Source: Nostoc sp. NMS7 (lineage in GTDB: Bacteria > Cyanobacteriota > Cyanobacteriia > Cyanobacteriales > Nostocaceae). From it: a DNA stretch of 34,288 nt. The position numbers and the translations under genes were made by a program. The DNA lies in the NCBI RefSeq assembly GCF_017115085.1, contig NZ_JABXKJ010000129.1, forward strand, positions 1 to 34,288. The letters run 5' to 3'. Within the stretch, counting starts at the first letter, position 1. Each line of letters starts with the position of its first letter. The notes below the pieces were generated by a model. The model did not search any database. It saw only the letters and a program-made list of their open reading frames with translations, and had not been told where the DNA came from. Positions 33,203 through 34,288 of this stretch are shown piece after piece.

Positions 33203-33481
33203 TCAGCCAAGCTTATCAAACCAGTTCAAGTTAGGACTTTCCCCATTTTTTCGTCGGTCAGCCTCAGCACAAGCTTTGCCATAAGCCTCATCCCAGCTAC
33301 GAAGAAAGTCCTTTTTATAAGATGCTAAATCTTTATATGGGATAGCGCTTTCAAGCGAGACAGCTTGCACTATCTCTTCAAAACTTTGAAAATATCCAGG
33401 CTCAATTGCGATTGCTGACAAAAACCTCACGGAATTATTTTTAAACTCTTGATAACATAGCTCTAATGCTTCTGATTTCAT
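33203..33481 (-). CDS. Hypothetical protein, 92 residues
   Basis: ATG 33481 (MKSEALELCYQEFKNNSVRF) is preferred over an upstream start at 33568 whose extra residues lie in DNA next to a repeat. The product is rich in helix formers and charged residues (YKKDFLRSWDEAYGKACAEA, DRRKNGESPNLNWFDKLG). No family was recognised. It is part of the leftward small-gene block next to the partition genes. Confidence 0.5.
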   Translation of the reverse strand: MKSEALELCYQEFKNNSVRFLSAIAIEPGYFQSFEEIVQAVSLESAIPYKDLASYKKDFLRSWDEAYGKACAEADRRKNGESPNLNWFDKLG

Positions 33482-33569
33482 ACTCCTACCCTTGAGAATT
33501 ATTTGGACTGAGAAACGGTTTACTATGCTTACCACCCTTAATACCAATTCTGCATGAAGATGCGCCAAA

Positions 33570-33670
33570 CTATATGAGGAACGAACCGCAAAGGGCGGAT
33601 ACCACTTCGTGGAAGCAAGCTACGCGCAGCGTCTCGTAGAGAAGGACACAAAGAAACAAAGAAAGAAAAT
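33570..33670. repeat. Nested dispersed repeats
   Basis: The stretch begins ATGAGGAACGAACCGCAAAG, interrupted by a hairpin-type unit (GTGGAAGCAAGCTACGCGCA with AGCGTCTCGTAGAG), then resumes AAGGACACAAAGAAACAAAG. It looks like one repeat inserted into another. The hairpin unit matches 28991-29052 in its core. The gap 33482-33742 otherwise has no gene; a 98-codon frame on the plus strand here is repeat plus antisense. Confidence 0.55.
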
Positions 33671-33742
33671 TTGGCGCAGCCTCACAAAGAAATGGTATAA
33701 GGCTAATTCTCCTTCTTTAGCGTTGCCAACTTCCTTTGACGG

Positions 33743-34033
33743 TTACAAATCAAAATCAAGGCTGAATGTTTCACCTGAAGAATCTTCTTCTTTCTCCTGT
33801 GCAAATGGAGTTGGAGTCCAAGACGTGAGTTGGTTTGACTCAGTATTAATCGGGGTGTTTGCTATTTGTTGTGCAGGTAATCCAGCCTTGATGAAAACAA
33901 AATAGCAATCAACTATAAAGTAAAGCGTGTCCAGGTAGCTTTTATCTAGTTTTTGGGATTCTGCAAATATGCGCTCTCGGTAATTATCTTTGAGGCGAAC
34001 TTTTTCCGGTGCTAAGTCTTTTTTATCTGCCAT
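33743..34033 (-). CDS. Putative plasmid partition partner (ParR-like position)
   Basis: The 96-residue protein reads MADKKDLAPEKVRLKDNYRE, then LDKSYLDTLYFIVDCYFVFI and an acidic tail (EKEEDSSGETFSLDFDL). It begins 10 bases after the ParM-like gene. In type II partition loci the gene after parM encodes the small DNA-binding adaptor ParR. The N-terminal helix-rich part could be a ribbon-helix-helix-like domain, but I cannot confirm that fold by eye. The function is inferred from position. Confidence 0.45.
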   Translation of the reverse strand: MADKKDLAPEKVRLKDNYRERIFAESQKLDKSYLDTLYFIVDCYFVFIKAGLPAQQIANTPINTESNQLTSWTPTPFAQEKEEDSSGETFSLDFDL

Positions 34034-34043
34034 TGTAATAACT

Positions 34044-34288
34044 TTACTTTCCAGATGTAGTAGTTGGGTTCTTGCTGGTCATGGTTTTTGCCATCTCTAA
34101 AAGCCCAGAGACATTGGCTTCTACGGGATTGTCCAGGATTTTGAAGCCGTTTTTCTCCAACAGCTTCTTAAATCCTGGTAAGAGGCAGCCTCCACCAATC
34201 GCCCAGATTTCATCGCCCTGGTGCTTGGCATCAAGTGTCAGATTCACCACTTTCTTCAAGTATTTTTCATACCAATCTTTTAAAGAAG
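34044..34288 (-). CDS. parM: ParM/StbA-like actin-type plasmid segregation protein (C-terminal part)
   Basis: The frame is open through the window edge, so only the last 80 residues are visible. IWAIGGGCLLPGFKKLLEKN followed by LDNPVEANVSGLLEMAK matches the C-terminal nucleotide-binding lobe of ParM/StbA-type actin homologues (the GGG loop and a Pro-x-x-Ala-Asn-x-x-Gly segment). Such proteins polymerise to push plasmid copies apart. The true start lies beyond 34288; a TTG at 34259 is internal. It points to plasmid or plasmid-derived DNA. Confidence 0.65.
   Translation of the reverse strand, partial: SLKDWYEKYLKKVVNLTLDAKHQGDEIWAIGGGCLLPGFKKLLEKNGFKILDNPVEANVSGLLEMAKTMTSKNPTTTSGK

Noticed and set aside
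33609..33905. 98-codon plus-strand frame
   Set aside because: The first third is repeat DNA and the rest is antisense to the gene at 33743-34033.

Overview
The window looks like DNA from a filamentous, probably heterocyst-forming (Nostocales) cyanobacterium. Signs are about fifteen copies of the HIP1 octamer GCGATCGC, hairpin-type small dispersed repeats (several around a GCGATGCC...GCCATCGC core), an RpaB-type response regulator, and TonB-dependent receptors that carry the N-terminal AMIN domain typical of cyanobacterial siderophore receptors. No tRNA, rRNA or CRISPR array was seen.

Layout. 1-1232: a truncated Rieske gene and an RpaB-like response regulator. 1233-4000: a decayed zone with a broken hypothetical gene, a transposase gene interrupted by an in-frame TGA, and a small secreted-protein fragment. 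The two gene fragments and the Rieske fragment are each cut at the same conserved edge of a short composite repeat. 4080-27300: a metal-chelate (siderophore) uptake island. It holds tonB, a FecE-type ATPase, three intact AMIN/TonB-dependent receptors, the N-terminal ghost of a fourth, four FecB-type lipoproteins, a PchR-like AraC regulator, a WtpA/ModA-like binding protein without a signal peptide, a possible 49-codon membrane protein, two small Fe(II)/2-oxoglutarate oxygenases, a PhyH-type oxygenase, and a FecCD permease pair. The upstream permease lost its 5' half at an IS5-family element. 27300-29280: a graveyard with the IS5 remnant, a tonB ghost, a transposase C-terminal remnant, a consensus Fur-box core and a ModA-like scrap. 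29228-31075: modD and a third oxygenase paralogue. 31112-34288: an ISKra4-like element with clear terminal inverted repeats, sitting in a leftward block of small genes headed by a ParM/StbA-like partition protein. This right end suggests plasmid or plasmid-derived DNA.

How the parts fit. Receptors bind ferric (or other metal) chelates at the outer membrane and are energised by TonB. FecB lipoproteins hand the ligand to a FecCD permease driven by FecE. The AraC regulator and Fur probably control expression. A palindrome ACCAA-N5-TTGGT, exact or with mismatches, recurs upstream of all three receptors, the receptor ghost, the PhyH gene and (poorly matched) the modD/oxygenase pair, and is a candidate shared operator. 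The oxygenases could modify a siderophore or act in ligand processing. The molybdate-related genes raise the possibility that the island also serves molybdenum or tungsten uptake. With one permease truncated, the local ABC importer may depend on a permease encoded elsewhere. All assignments come from reading motifs by eye; no database search was possible.
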